Program-made: the position numbers and the translations under genes | Shown here: positions 1-9,834 of the stretch, piece after piece | Layout: each line of letters opens with the position of its first letter | Numbering within the stretch: position 1 is the stretch's first letter | NCBI RefSeq assembly: GCF_003367195.1 | Contig: NZ_QRGO01000001.1 | Coordinates: 2,218,501 to 2,282,500 of the forward strand | DNA from: Undibacter mobilis | Lineage (GTDB): Bacteria > Pseudomonadota > Alphaproteobacteria > Rhizobiales > Xanthobacteraceae | Length of the DNA stretch: 64,000 nucleotides | Direction: 5' to 3' | Notes under the pieces: model-generated | The model's input: the letters and a program-made list of their open reading frames with translations, nothing else | What the model was told of the DNA's origin: nothing | Databases searched by the model: none

Positions 1-93
1 GCGCTCGGCGAGGCCTTTCCGCTGGAGCCGCGCGGCGTCATCGAGGTCAAGGGCAAGGGCCCGATGCAAACCTATTTTCTGCTGGAGCCGTGA
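1..93 (+). CDS. Class III adenylate/guanylate cyclase, C-terminal fragment
   Basis: The first 30 codons of the window are open and end at TGA. The peptide contains RGVIEVKGKGPMQTYFLLEP, the usual last strand of class III nucleotidyl cyclase catalytic domains (the EVKGKG-x-MxTYFL ending). Only this tail is inside the window, so regulatory domains and substrate (ATP or GTP) cannot be judged. The next gene follows closely on the same strand, so the cyclase may share a signalling operon with the histidine kinase. The call rests on one short motif. Confidence 0.6.
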   Translation, partial: ALGEAFPLEPRGVIEVKGKGPMQTYFLLEP

Positions 94-166
94 GGGCGCA
101 TGTCCTACAGCTTTGGCCAGGAGCTCGACGCGGTCAGAATTCGGGGCTGATGCCGTGCAGGCACAT

Positions 167-2119
<1,953 letters not shown>

Positions 2120-2139
2120 GAACTGGAAGGCTCTGAGCA

Positions 2140-2505
2140 ATGAAAGTGCTGCTGGTCGAAGACAACGAGATGAACCGCGATATGCTCTCGCGCCGTCTGG
2201 CGCGCAATGGCTACGAGGTGATCATGGCGGTCGATGGCGAGCAGGCGGTCACCATGGCCAGTTCGGTGAGCCCCGACATCATCTTGATGGATATGAGCCT
2301 GCCGGTGATCGACGGTTGGGAAGCGACGCGCCGCGTCAAGGCCGATCCCGCAACCAAGGCCATTCCGGTGATCGCGCTGACCGCTCATGCGATGGCTGAG
2401 GATGAGAAGAAGGCCCGTGACGCCGGCTGCGACGACTTCGATACCAAGCCGGTCGATATCCAGCGCCTGATCGGCAAGATGAAGGCCCTGACCGGCGGCG
2501 TTTGA
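2140..2505 (+). CDS. Single-domain response regulator, DivK-like
   Basis: A 121-aa stand-alone receiver domain without an output domain. The acidic pocket is VEDNE near the N-terminus, the phosphoacceptor is D51 in LMDMSLP, the switch Thr lies in IALTAHA, and the Lys in DTKPVD completes the active site. The sequence resembles DivK/CheY-type regulators; in Caulobacter DivK links histidine kinases to cell-cycle control through CtrA. It lies 20 nt downstream of the hybrid kinase, so it is likely phosphorylated by it. Whether it is the true DivK ortholog cannot be settled here, because many alphaproteobacteria carry several similar receivers and no pleD neighbour is seen. Confidence 0.85.
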   Translation: MKVLLVEDNEMNRDMLSRRLARNGYEVIMAVDGEQAVTMASSVSPDIILMDMSLPVIDGWEATRRVKADPATKAIPVIALTAHAMAEDEKKARDAGCDDFDTKPVDIQRLIGKMKALTGGV

Positions 2506-2699
2506 TTCATCAAGATCGAGGCGGCTGGCGCAACGTCACGTCTCCCAAGGGGAGAGATGGCGGCGAAGCCGCCCATGCGTCGGTACTGCCATGGTACCAC
2601 CAGCCCGCGCCGTATGCGCCTAAGATCACAAAATACCAGAAACTTCGTTCCGCAAGGGACGTCGGGAGCGTCGGGCATGGGCTGATCGGGAGTTGGGCT
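2506..2699. other. Intergenic region before the SBP/GGDEF-EAL operon
   Basis: About 190 nt with no convincing ORF. It contains a small GC-rich hairpin (GGCGGC-GAA-GCCGCC) about 50 nt in and presumably the promoter of the downstream three-gene operon. No clear -35/-10 pair could be chosen by eye. Confidence 0.4.
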
Positions 2700-3713
2700 G
2701 TGATCAAGAGTTTTGTGCGTTTCGTGGTTTCTGCGGCCACACTCCTTGCGCTTCCAGCCGTTGTTGCGGCTCAGCCCGTCAGCCTGAAGCTGTCCTTCTT
2801 TTCATCCGACCGCACGGTCGCTTACACTGCGGCCATCAAGCCATTTGTCGACGCCGTCAATCGGGATGGCGCTGGCCTCGTGAATATCGAGGTCTATACC
2901 AGCGGCACGCTTGGCAAGGTGCAGCGCGAACTGCCTGACCTGGTTCTGTCGGGCGCCGCCGACATGGCTTTCATCGTGCCGGGGCAGAATCCCGACCGCT
3001 TCGTCGATACGGGTGTGATCGAACTGCCCGGTCTGTTCCAGAGCGTGCGCGAAGCGACGTTGACCTTTACCGAACTGGCGAAGGGCCAGGCGCTTGCCGG
3101 CTATAGCGACTTCTTTGTGATTGGCGTGTTTACGACGTCGCCCGACGCCATTCACAGTCGCAAACCCATTCGGTCGATCGCGGATCTTCGTGGCCAGCGA
3201 ATCCGTGTCAATAACGCGATCCAGGCCGAAGTGTTGACCAAACTCGGTGCGCGGCCTTCGGTTATTGCCTTCAACGAAACGGCGCCCGCAATCATGAGCG
3301 GGGAGATCGACGGCGCGCTGACGGCGGTGCCGCAGCTCTTCGACGTCGGTATCGGCCGGCTGACGAGCTATCATTTTCTGCTCAATACGAGTGTTGCGCC
3401 GCTCACCCTCCTGATGAATCGCAAGGCGCTCGATGCGCTCTCTCCGGCGGCTCAGGCTATCATCCGCAAATACAGTGGCGACTGGGCGGCCGCGAGCTTT
3501 ATTGATGTTTACGAGAAGGCGGACAAGAAGGCATTCGAGGAGCTGCAGCAGGATCGCCGGCGTACGGTCGTCATTCCGTCGCAAGCCGACCTCGACACGG
3601 CGAGAGCCGTCTACGCGACAGTCTCTGATGAATTCGCAGCGAAAAGCTCGCGCCACGCCGTACTCGTGCGCAGGGTGCACGAGTACATTGCGAAATTTCG
3701 TGTGGCCAAGTGA
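2700..3713 (+). CDS. TRAP-type (DctP family) periplasmic solute-binding protein, first copy
   Basis: A 337-aa secreted protein. The GTG start gives a normal signal peptide (FVRFVVSAATLLALPAVVAA, cleavage before QPVSL). The mature part has DctP/TRAP family hallmarks: LKLSFF at the first strand, IKPFVDAVN, a region of the form SGTLGKVQRELPDLVLSG, and RSIADLRGQRIRVNN, the conserved R-x-N/G region that contacts carboxylate ligands. The open frame extends upstream, but only this start yields an export signal. No DctQ/DctM membrane subunits follow. Instead a paralogous binding protein overlaps it by 4 nt (GTGA), followed by a GGDEF-EAL protein. It may therefore serve sensing rather than transport (inference). 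Confidence 0.82.
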   Translation: MIKSFVRFVVSAATLLALPAVVAAQPVSLKLSFFSSDRTVAYTAAIKPFVDAVNRDGAGLVNIEVYTSGTLGKVQRELPDLVLSGAADMAFIVPGQNPDRFVDTGVIELPGLFQSVREATLTFTELAKGQALAGYSDFFVIGVFTTSPDAIHSRKPIRSIADLRGQRIRVNNAIQAEVLTKLGARPSVIAFNETAPAIMSGEIDGALTAVPQLFDVGIGRLTSYHFLLNTSVAPLTLLMNRKALDALSPAAQAIIRKYSGDWAAASFIDVYEKADKKAFEELQQDRRRTVVIPSQADLDTARAVYATVSDEFAAKSSRHAVLVRRVHEYIAKFRVAK

Positions 3714-4771
3714 CCGGCCCCATGGCGCACACCTTTGTGTTCGCGCCTGCCAAATGCGCAAAATGGGCCTTACGGCTGAGTGCCGTCTGCGGTGCGGCGT
3801 GGCTTTTATCTGCCGCTGCCGTGGCCCAGCCCGTTCAGCTCAAGCTCTCCTACTTTGGCCCCGACAAGGCGCAAACCTTTCAGGCGGGCATCAAGCCCTT
3901 TGTCGACGCCGTCAATGCGGAAGGGAAGGGCGTTGTCAGCATCGTCATTTATGCCGACGGCGCGCTCGGCAAATCGATCGCCGAACAGCCTGCGCTGATT
4001 CAGAAGGAGGTCGCGGATATCGCCTGGGTGGTGCCCGGCCAGACCCCATATCGGTTTCCCGATGATGAAATCTTCCAGTTGCCCGGCCTCGCGAGGGATG
4101 TCCGCGAAGGCACGCTGGCTTATACGCGCCTGGTCGCGGCCGGCCGGTTGCGCGGCTATCAGGACTACTTTGTCGTCGGCGCCTATGTGACCAGCCCCGC
4201 TTTCATTCACACCCGTAAACCGGTCGCTTCCATCGCGGCGCTCCGCGGATTGAAGATCCGCGCCAATAACGCCATCGAGGCGGAGGCGCTTGAGCGATTG
4301 GGCGTAATTGCGACGGTCATGCCGGTATCACAGGTGGCGACTGCGATTAAACACGGCGCCATCGATGGCGCCGTGGTGGCGCTGCCCGGCCTGTTCGATT
4401 TCGGAATTGCGGATGTGGCGACTCACCATTTTCATCTGGCTGGCGGCGGGGCCCCGGTCGCGATGCTGATGAATCGCAAGAAGTTCGCCGCTCTGCCCGA
4501 TGCGGCGAAGCATATCATCCACAAGTACAGCGGTGAGTGGGCGGCAGCGCACTGGATCGAAGCGATTGCCGAGTCCGAAAAGCAGGGTCTTGCCGTGCTC
4601 CGGTCGGATCCAAAGCGCGTTTTTACCGAACCGTCGCAACACGATCTGGACACCGCGAGCCGCGCCGTTCGGTCGCTTATTGACGGTTGGGCTGCCGCCA
4701 ATACGCGCAACCGCGATCTCTTGCGGCACTTCGAAGCCGATCTTTCCGTCATACGCTCGACCGTGCGGTAG
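3710..4771 (+). CDS. TRAP-type (DctP family) periplasmic solute-binding protein, second copy
   Basis: A 353-aa paralog of the preceding gene: QPVQLKLSYFGPDKAQTF and GIKPFVDAVNAEGKG mirror QPVSLKLSFF and AIKPFVDAVN. This points to tandem duplication followed by divergence. The signal peptide ends at AAAVAQPV. It begins at GTG inside the upstream stop (GTGA overlap), with an ATG alternative at 3722 that also keeps the signal. The ligand-contact segment SIAALRGLKIRANN is retained. No TRAP permease genes are adjacent. The stop codon lies 2 nt before the ATG of the GGDEF-EAL gene, indicating translational coupling with a c-di-GMP protein. Confidence 0.82.
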   Translation: MTGPMAHTFVFAPAKCAKWALRLSAVCGAAWLLSAAAVAQPVQLKLSYFGPDKAQTFQAGIKPFVDAVNAEGKGVVSIVIYADGALGKSIAEQPALIQKEVADIAWVVPGQTPYRFPDDEIFQLPGLARDVREGTLAYTRLVAAGRLRGYQDYFVVGAYVTSPAFIHTRKPVASIAALRGLKIRANNAIEAEALERLGVIATVMPVSQVATAIKHGAIDGAVVALPGLFDFGIADVATHHFHLAGGGAPVAMLMNRKKFAALPDAAKHIIHKYSGEWAAAHWIEAIAESEKQGLAVLRSDPKRVFTEPSQHDLDTASRAVRSLIDGWAAANTRNRDLLRHFEADLSVIRSTVR

Positions 4772-4773
4772 CA

Positions 4774-6765
4774 ATGCGGATATTGAGTTTCACGAACATG
4801 GCCTTCTGGCGCTATTTGGCCGCGCTGATTGTCGTTCTTGTCGCGCTCGTCGGTGGCACGTGGATTGTCGTCAAGGCGACGACCGATCATTTGCTCTACG
4901 GGCATGCGACGCGGACGGCGCAGCTTTGGGCGAATTTCCTTGCCGACAATGTCGCTGACCTCAATGAGATCGCCGCTGGCGAAGCGCCGTCGTCCGCAAG
5001 CCTTGCCTTCTTCGGAACGGCGCGGACCGCCGGCCTTGTGTTCCGCTACACCATTTTCAACCGGTATGGCTTTTCGATGCTGGTCGCCGATCGAGACAAG
5101 GTGACGCCTGTCGATCTGTCGGAGTTCGATGCCAAAGCCGCGGACGCAGTCAAGCACGACACGGCTGTCGTCGACGCCATGGCCGGAAGCAGACCCGGCG
5201 AGCCTGCTTATTTCGCTCAGGCCTACGTGCCGGTTCTGGTCGGCGGCAAGCCCATCGCGGTCGTCGCGGCTTACGTCGATCAAACCGGGGAACGCGAAAG
5301 CTATTTCCAGGCATTTCTCGTCGCGGCGGCCTCGCTCTGTGTGCTGACGGCTCTGTCGTTCAGCGTGCCTGCGATCGCCTGGTATCGGCGGACGCGGGAG
5401 AAGCAGCAGGCTGATCGCCGCATCAGGTTCCTTGCGCATCACGATTCTCTGACCGGGCTTGCAAACCGAGCCCGCCTGATGGAGCGGCTCGAGACGGCGC
5501 TCGCCGAGTCCGCCTCGACCGGCGCTCTGGTGGCCGTGCATATGATCGACATTGATCACTTCAAGCAGGTCAACGATTCGCTGGGCCACGACGTCGGCGA
5601 TGCCCTGCTCGGTGTGATCGGCAAGCGCCTGCGCATGACGACTCGTATTGAGGATATGGTGGCCCGCTTTGGCGGCGACGAATTCGTGGTCGTGCAAACC
5701 GGCCTCGTCAGCGCAACTCAGGCCGAGGAATTCGCCAAACGAACCATCGCTGGGCTGAAGGCGCCGATGCACATCAAGGGGCAGGAACTGACCATGACCT
5801 GCACGGTCGGCATCGCCATGGGTCCAGCGGACGGCAAATCGGCCGCGCGACTGATCAAGAGCGCCGATCTCGCGCTTTATGCCGCCAAGGCGGCGGGACG
5901 CAACTGCGCCCGCTTCTTTACCAGCGAGATGGATGTAGCGCTGCAAGAGCGCATGGCGCTTGAGAAGCTCATTCGCGACGCCGCCACGCACAACGACTTC
6001 GTGCTGCACTACCAACCCGTGTTCGAGATAGTCGGCAGACGTCTTGTCGGGTTCGAAGCGTTGCTGCGCTTGCCAACGGCGGACGGGACTTTGATCCCGC
6101 CGGCGACGATCATTCCGATCGCCGAAGAGATCAGGCTGATCGACAAGATCGGCGCGTGGGTGCTGCGCGAGGCGTGCCGCACGGCGAAGTCATGGCCATC
6201 TGATCTAACGGTCGCGGTCAATCTGTCTTCATCACAATTCGAATCCGGTTCGGTGGAGCCGGCGGTGGCTGAGGCGTTGAACGAAAGCGGTCTCGATCCG
6301 CATCGGCTTGAGCTCGAGATCACCGAAGGGCTGCTGCTCAATCATACCCATGCGACTCTTGAGACGCTGCGTCGCCTCAAGGACAAGGGTGTGTCGATCG
6401 TCATGGACGACTTCGGCACCGGCTATTCGAGCTTGAGCTATCTGTGGAAGTTTCCCTTCGACAAGATCAAGATCGACCGCAGCTTCATGGAGAGCTTCGC
6501 GCAGTCGGGACACAATGTCGAAACCGTGGTCAAGACGATCATTGCGCTCGGTCGCGAGATGAACATGCGCGTGACGGTGGAGGGCGTCGAGACCGCCGAA
6601 CAGGTCGACTTCCTCTATGACGCGAATGCCGATCAGGTGCAGGGCTATTTCTTCGGCAAGCCGGTCTCGGCCGCCAGGGTCGAGGCCGCCATGCTTGACG
6701 ATCGGCGTTCGACGTCGCCCGAGACGCCGTTGCCTGAACCGGTCACCAAGCCTTCGAGCAACTGA
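4774..6765 (+). CDS. Membrane-anchored GGDEF-EAL (c-di-GMP) protein
   Basis: A 663-aa inner-membrane protein predicted to make or break c-di-GMP. An N-terminal transmembrane helix (about residues 12-32) and a second (about 185-208) bracket a periplasmic sensor region of about 150 residues. The GGDEF domain keeps an intact GGDEF signature at 300-304 (ARFGGDEFVVV). The EAL domain keeps E428-A-L (GFEALLRL) and the downstream MDDFGTGYSSLSYL and DKIKIDRSF motifs, so both activities look possible. It starts 2 nt after the stop of a DctP-like gene, making a three-gene operon. The periplasmic region may dock the ligand-bound binding proteins (inference). The upstream in-frame extension overlaps the previous gene and was excluded. 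Confidence 0.88.
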   Translation: MRILSFTNMAFWRYLAALIVVLVALVGGTWIVVKATTDHLLYGHATRTAQLWANFLADNVADLNEIAAGEAPSSASLAFFGTARTAGLVFRYTIFNRYGFSMLVADRDKVTPVDLSEFDAKAADAVKHDTAVVDAMAGSRPGEPAYFAQAYVPVLVGGKPIAVVAAYVDQTGERESYFQAFLVAAASLCVLTALSFSVPAIAWYRRTREKQQADRRIRFLAHHDSLTGLANRARLMERLETALAESASTGALVAVHMIDIDHFKQVNDSLGHDVGDALLGVIGKRLRMTTRIEDMVARFGGDEFVVVQTGLVSATQAEEFAKRTIAGLKAPMHIKGQELTMTCTVGIAMGPADGKSAARLIKSADLALYAAKAAGRNCARFFTSEMDVALQERMALEKLIRDAATHNDFVLHYQPVFEIVGRRLVGFEALLRLPTADGTLIPPATIIPIAEEIRLIDKIGAWVLREACRTAKSWPSDLTVAVNLSSSQFESGSVEPAVAEALNESGLDPHRLELEITEGLLLNHTHATLETLRRLKDKGVSIVMDDFGTGYSSLSYLWKFPFDKIKIDRSFMESFAQSGHNVETVVKTIIALGREMNMRVTVEGVETAEQVDFLYDANADQVQGYFFGKPVSAARVEAAMLDDRRSTSPETPLPEPVTKPSSN

Positions 6766-6795
6766 TATTTGAAGAGAGATGGGTTCAAAACTGGT

Positions 6796-6825
6796 GAGGG
6801 CCCGGTGATTTCCCACCGGGCCCTC
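6796..6825 (-). terminator. Intrinsic terminator of rnpB
   Basis: A perfect 12-bp inverted repeat (GAGGGCCCGGTG / CACCGGGCCCTC) with a 6-nt loop lies just past the 3' end of rnpB. Read on the minus strand it is followed within a few bases by TTTT, consistent with rho-independent termination. It also lies 30 nt after the GGDEF-EAL stop and could act on both strands. Confidence 0.65.
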
Positions 6826-6831
6826 GTCATC

Positions 6832-7262
6832 ATATCAGCCAGCCTGTAAGCCGGGTTCTGTATGGCCTGCGGATCGCTCCGCAAACGTGACGGCCATTCA
6901 TCTGGTACGCCGGTTGCCCGGTGCATCATGCAACCTACCCGGATGACTGACCTGGACAGGTCTTCGGCCCGAAAGCCTCAGCGTCATCCCTATTCGGTTT
7001 TGCTCCCGGTGGGGTTTGCCGTGCCGCCGTCATTGCTGACGAGCGCGGTGGGCTCTTACCCCACCGTTTCACCCTTACCCTTAGGCCAATACGCAACGCG
7101 GCCCCGGGCGGTCTGTTTTCTGTGGCACTGTCCCTGAGACCTCTGCCTTGCGGCGCGGGTCCCGCCGGACGTTATCCGGCACCGTTTGTCCATGGAGCCC
7201 GGACTTTCCTCCCCGGCCGCCTTTCGGCATTGGCGCGGAGCGGCCGTCCGGCCGACTGACAT
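6832..7262 (-). ncRNA. rnpB: RNase P RNA (class A)
   Basis: The catalytic RNA that removes 5' leaders from pre-tRNAs. On the minus strand the hallmark GAGGAAAGUCCGGGCUCC occurs near the 5' end and ACAGAACCCGGCUUA near the 3' end. The two ends pair as helix P1: bases 7250-7262 can form 13 continuous pairs, three of them G-U, with 6832-6844. This fixes the transcript at about 431 nt, normal for alphaproteobacteria. A promoter fitting this 5' end lies at 7268-7296 and an intrinsic terminator at 6796-6825. A short plus-strand ORF across it is a shadow. Confidence 0.96.
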
Positions 7263-7267
7263 TATGA

Positions 7268-7296
7268 GGAATGGAGATCGCGGAGGGTGGCGTCAA
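7268..7296 (-). promoter_or_regulatory. Candidate sigma-70 promoter of rnpB
   Basis: On the minus strand TTGACG (7291-7296) is followed by a 17-nt spacer and CATTCC (7268-7273). The predicted RNA 5' end at about 7262 lies 6 nt downstream. The -35 is near-perfect and the -10 weak, which is common in alphaproteobacteria. Confidence 0.45.
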
Positions 7297-7321
7297 GGCG
7301 CAGACCCTCAAGCGGGTAAAC

Positions 7322-7362
7322 AAAAAAAGCCCGGACTGGTCGAGGGGATGACCAGCCCGGGC
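7322..7362 (-). terminator. Intrinsic terminator of the 54-aa ORF
   Basis: On the minus strand a 13-bp stem (GCCCGGgCTGGTC / GACCAGtCCGGGC, one G-T pair) with an 8-nt loop is followed directly by seven T residues. This is a textbook rho-independent terminator, placed 110 nt after the stop of the small minus-strand gene and just upstream of the rnpB promoter. Confidence 0.8.
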
Positions 7363-7471
7363 GGGTGCCTTGGGAGGCAAGTCAAGCGCGCCGGTAGGAG
7401 GGGAAGGCGCGCTAGCTCAGCAGTCTCGATGGAGGTTCAGTCCGTCGAGAAATCGGTTCAGACGGCGGCGC

Positions 7472-7636
7472 TCAGTGCGCCGCCTGCGGGCGAAGCGCTG
7501 CGAAGAAGCGCTTGATGCCCACGGCCAGATCATGAGCCGCGGCCTGGATGGCTTCGGCGCGGGCGGCTTGCGCCTGGCGGACGACGCGGTCGATCTCCAT
7601 ACGGTTCTCGACGGCGTAGTTGGTCGGAATGGTCAT
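7472..7636 (-). CDS. Small conserved-looking protein of unknown function (54 aa)
   Basis: The product MTIPTNYAVENRMEIDRVVR... is mostly helical, with a charged, Ala-rich middle (RQAQAARAEAIQ) and a basic amphipathic end (GIKRFFAALRP). The ATG at 7636 is chosen because GGAG lies 6 nt upstream; an in-frame ATG two codons earlier touches that GGAG. It has its own strong terminator at 7322-7362 and a divergent AT-rich control region shared with the LysR gene, which supports a real gene. I do not recognise a named family. It might be a LysR target because of the divergent layout (inference). Confidence 0.6.
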   Translation of the reverse strand: MTIPTNYAVENRMEIDRVVRQAQAARAEAIQAAAHDLAVGIKRFFAALRPQAAH

Positions 7637-7750
7637 CGTCATCTCCAACGCGGGGCAGGTTCTCCCCATGCGCTGAATGCATAATATTATCTTCCAACGG
7701 ATTTATAATCCTCTATAATGGACATACATATGTGAACAAATGGAACAGAT
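7637..7750. promoter_or_regulatory. Divergent control region between the 54-aa ORF and the lysR-type gene
   Basis: An AT-rich stretch of 114 nt in otherwise GC-rich DNA. On the plus strand it holds two exact TATAAT boxes (7704-7709 and 7714-7719) 32-47 nt before the regulator's ATG, and a short palindrome ACATATGT near 7730. On the minus strand GATAAT near 7687 could serve the small gene. LysR proteins usually bind such divergent regions and autoregulate. Confidence 0.45.
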
Positions 7751-8674
7751 ATGGACGCCACATCCGACCTGCGGGTATTCGTCCGCGTCATGGATCGCGG
7801 CAATTTCTCTCAAGCTGCCAAAGACTTGGGGCTGACCCCCTCGGCTGTTTCGAAGCTGGTGTCGCGGCTTGAGGACCGGCTCGGTGTTAGGCTCCTGGAG
7901 CGGAGCACACGGCGGCTGGCGCTGACGCCGGAAGGCGAGACTTTTCTCGTGCGGGCCCGCCGAATCGTCACCGATATCGAGGAAGCCGAGGCCGAAGTCG
8001 CCCGCGTTCGCGGTGCGCCGCGCGGCAAGCTGCGCATCAATTCCGGTACCGCATTCGGTCTGCACCAGCTCACTTTGGCGCTGCCGGATTTTCTGGTGCG
8101 CTATCCGGAAATCGATATCGAGCTGTCCATCACCGACCGGCTGGTCGACCTGATCGAGGAGCAGACCGACATCGCCGTGCGCTCCGGCCATATTCCGGAA
8201 GGGCCGTTCGTTCAGCGCAAGCTCGCCGATCTGCAGCGCGTCATCTGCGCCGCGCCGTCTTATCTCCAGCAGCGCGGCACGCCGCAAAGCGCCGCCGATC
8301 TCAAGGCGCATGATTGCATCGTCGTTGCCGGTCCGGGCCTGAACCGCTGGCCGTTCAAAACGCGCACCGGCATCGATGTCGTCGAGGTCCGGCCGCGCGT
8401 CACCACCGACAATGCGGAAGCCGCACTGCGCATGGCGATCGAAGGTGGCGGCATCGTGCGGCTGTCCGACGTCATCGTCGGCGATCCGTTGCAGAAGGGC
8501 GAACTGGTGCCGCTGCTCACTGCGACGCATCACGTCGAGCCGTTTCCGCTCGCGGCGATCTATCCGACCGGGCGCAATCGCTTGCCACGCGTTGCGGTGT
8601 TCATCGAATTCCTGCGCGAGCGCTTCGGCCATACGCCGTGGCGCATCCCCGAAATTCCGCCGCCGCCGGTTTAA
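7751..8674 (+). CDS. LysR-family transcriptional regulator
   Basis: A 307-aa regulator of normal LTTR length. The N-terminal winged helix-turn-helix is clear: LRVFVRVMDRGNFSQAAKDL, then LTPSAVSKLVSRLEDRLGVRLLERSTRRLALTPEG. The rest is the periplasmic-binding-like effector domain starting around GKLRINSGTAFG. It resembles the large subgroup that includes DsdC/AaeR-like regulators annotated in rhizobia. It is divergent from the 54-aa ORF across an AT-rich promoter. The effector and distant targets cannot be inferred. Confidence 0.93.
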   Translation: MDATSDLRVFVRVMDRGNFSQAAKDLGLTPSAVSKLVSRLEDRLGVRLLERSTRRLALTPEGETFLVRARRIVTDIEEAEAEVARVRGAPRGKLRINSGTAFGLHQLTLALPDFLVRYPEIDIELSITDRLVDLIEEQTDIAVRSGHIPEGPFVQRKLADLQRVICAAPSYLQQRGTPQSAADLKAHDCIVVAGPGLNRWPFKTRTGIDVVEVRPRVTTDNAEAALRMAIEGGGIVRLSDVIVGDPLQKGELVPLLTATHHVEPFPLAAIYPTGRNRLPRVAVFIEFLRERFGHTPWRIPEIPPPPV

Positions 8675-8700
8675 GGCGTTATTGGGCCGGACTGTGCCGG

Positions 8701-9474
8701 TCAGCCCAGCGGCGTCGGCCGTGTCTGGATCAGCCGGCCGAGCGTCAGCACGGTCGATGGATCGGCAACACCGTCGACTCGCGCCGGACGGAAGTGGCGC
8801 TGAAAGGCGGCGACGACATCGACCGTCTTGTCGTCATAGTGTCCGATGGGCTCGAGGCCGTAGCCGTAAATCTGAAACGCGCGCTGCAGGCGCGTGACGT
8901 GTTCGCCGCGATCGCCGGGGTGCAAGGTGGTGCCCTGGACGTCGAGGTCCGCCGGCCGCACCCAGTGACCGACACCGGAGTCGCTCAGCAGTTCCCAAGG
9001 AAACTTCTCGCCAGGGTCCATCTTCCTCGACGGCGCGACGTCGGAATGGCCGAGCACCCGGTCCGGGCTGATGGGGCCACGCCGCGTCAGGATCGACTTG
9101 CACAGCGCGATCACCGCCGCGGTCTGCCGCAGCGGGAAATCCGTGTAGCCGAATTCATGACCGGGGTTCACGATTTCGATGCCGATCGAACACGAGTTGA
9201 TGTCCGTCTCCCCCGCCCAGGACGACACGCCGGCGTGCCAGGCGCGCGCGCTTTCCGGCACGCATTGTACGACCCGGCCATCCTCGAACACGACGTAGTG
9301 CGATGAAACCTTGGACTCGGCCGCGGTGAGGCGGGCGAGCGCCGCTTCGCCACTCTGCATGCCGGTGTAGTGCAGCAGGATGAGGTCGGGCTGACGGTCT
9401 TCAGCGCGGACGTCGACATTCGGCGACGGCACGATGTCGGCCACAATGAAGGAATCAGGCTGGAAAGGGGTCAT
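8701..9474 (-). CDS. ampD: N-acetylmuramoyl-L-alanine amidase, AmpD type, with peptidoglycan-binding domain
   Basis: Predicted zinc amidase that cuts the MurNAc-L-Ala bond during peptidoglycan recycling. Candidate zinc ligands are His in LLHYTG, His in LGHSDVAP and Asp in RKMDPG, with the catalytic Glu in IGIEIVN. A C-terminal PG_binding_1 repeat follows ([17 protein letters not shown] ... [12 protein letters not shown]). Length is 257 aa from the ATG at 9474; a TTG extends it by 15 codons. No signal peptide is visible, which fits cytosolic AmpD. It lies back to back with the dcw cluster, so the 9475-9834 gap is a divergent promoter region. Confidence 0.9.
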   Translation of the reverse strand: MTPFQPDSFIVADIVPSPNVDVRAEDRQPDLILLHYTGMQSGEAALARLTAAESKVSSHYVVFEDGRVVQCVPESARAWHAGVSSWAGETDINSCSIGIEIVNPGHEFGYTDFPLRQTAAVIALCKSILTRRGPISPDRVLGHSDVAPSRKMDPGEKFPWELLSDSGVGHWVRPADLDVQGTTLHPGDRGEHVTRLQRAFQIYGYGLEPIGHYDDKTVDVVAAFQRHFRPARVDGVADPSTVLTLGRLIQTRPTPLG

Positions 9475-9834
9475 GGCCCGGTCACTGCTATGAATTGTAA
9501 AATCGGTCTTCTGCAACAATTAGCGGGTTCCCGTCGGGAAATTGACACGCGCCCTGTTTTGGCCGCGGAATCGAAAGAAATCCTTAAGTTTAAGAGCGGC
9601 TTAATGGGGCGCTCGTGCGCTGCGCCGTGGCCCTTAACGGGGCGGCGGGGCAGCGTCAATCCGTTGCCGCTCAAGTCGCCAATGCCCACCGCAGCATCCT
9701 CAAGGAGATCGGCCGCCACCCGCCGCGATGCGGGGCCGACCGGACGCGAGGCTAGGCGGAGCGCCGGCGGTTTTCGGAGCGCGCGGCCGAGGCGCGAGGG
9801 ACGGCGGATCGATGTCCGGAGATCGGGTTCAGGC
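9475..9834. promoter_or_regulatory. Divergent ampD / dcw promoter region with CtrA-type box
   Basis: No gene is seen in these 360 nt, and it is too short for the mraZ gene that precedes rsmH in many bacteria. It holds TTGACA at 9542, a GANTC methylation site (GAATC, 9568-9572), a perfect TTAA-N7-TTAA at 9590-9604, an extra TTAA at 9584, and TTAAC at 9634. These are the usual signs of a cell-cycle controlled alphaproteobacterial promoter. The open frame through it toward rsmH has no family features. Confidence 0.55.
9590..9604 (+). promoter_or_regulatory. CtrA-type box upstream of rsmH
   Basis: TTAA-GAGCGGC-TTAA matches the CtrA consensus TTAA-N7-TTAA exactly. It lies about 230 nt before the rsmH ATG and 43 nt after a TTGACA hexamer, so CtrA could repress or activate the dcw cluster. 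It is also placed to act on divergent ampD. Confidence 0.5.

Noticed and set aside
6862..7137. Plus-strand ORF across rnpB
   Set aside because: It lies entirely within the RNase P RNA, whose conserved sequences and P1 pairing are clear on the other strand.
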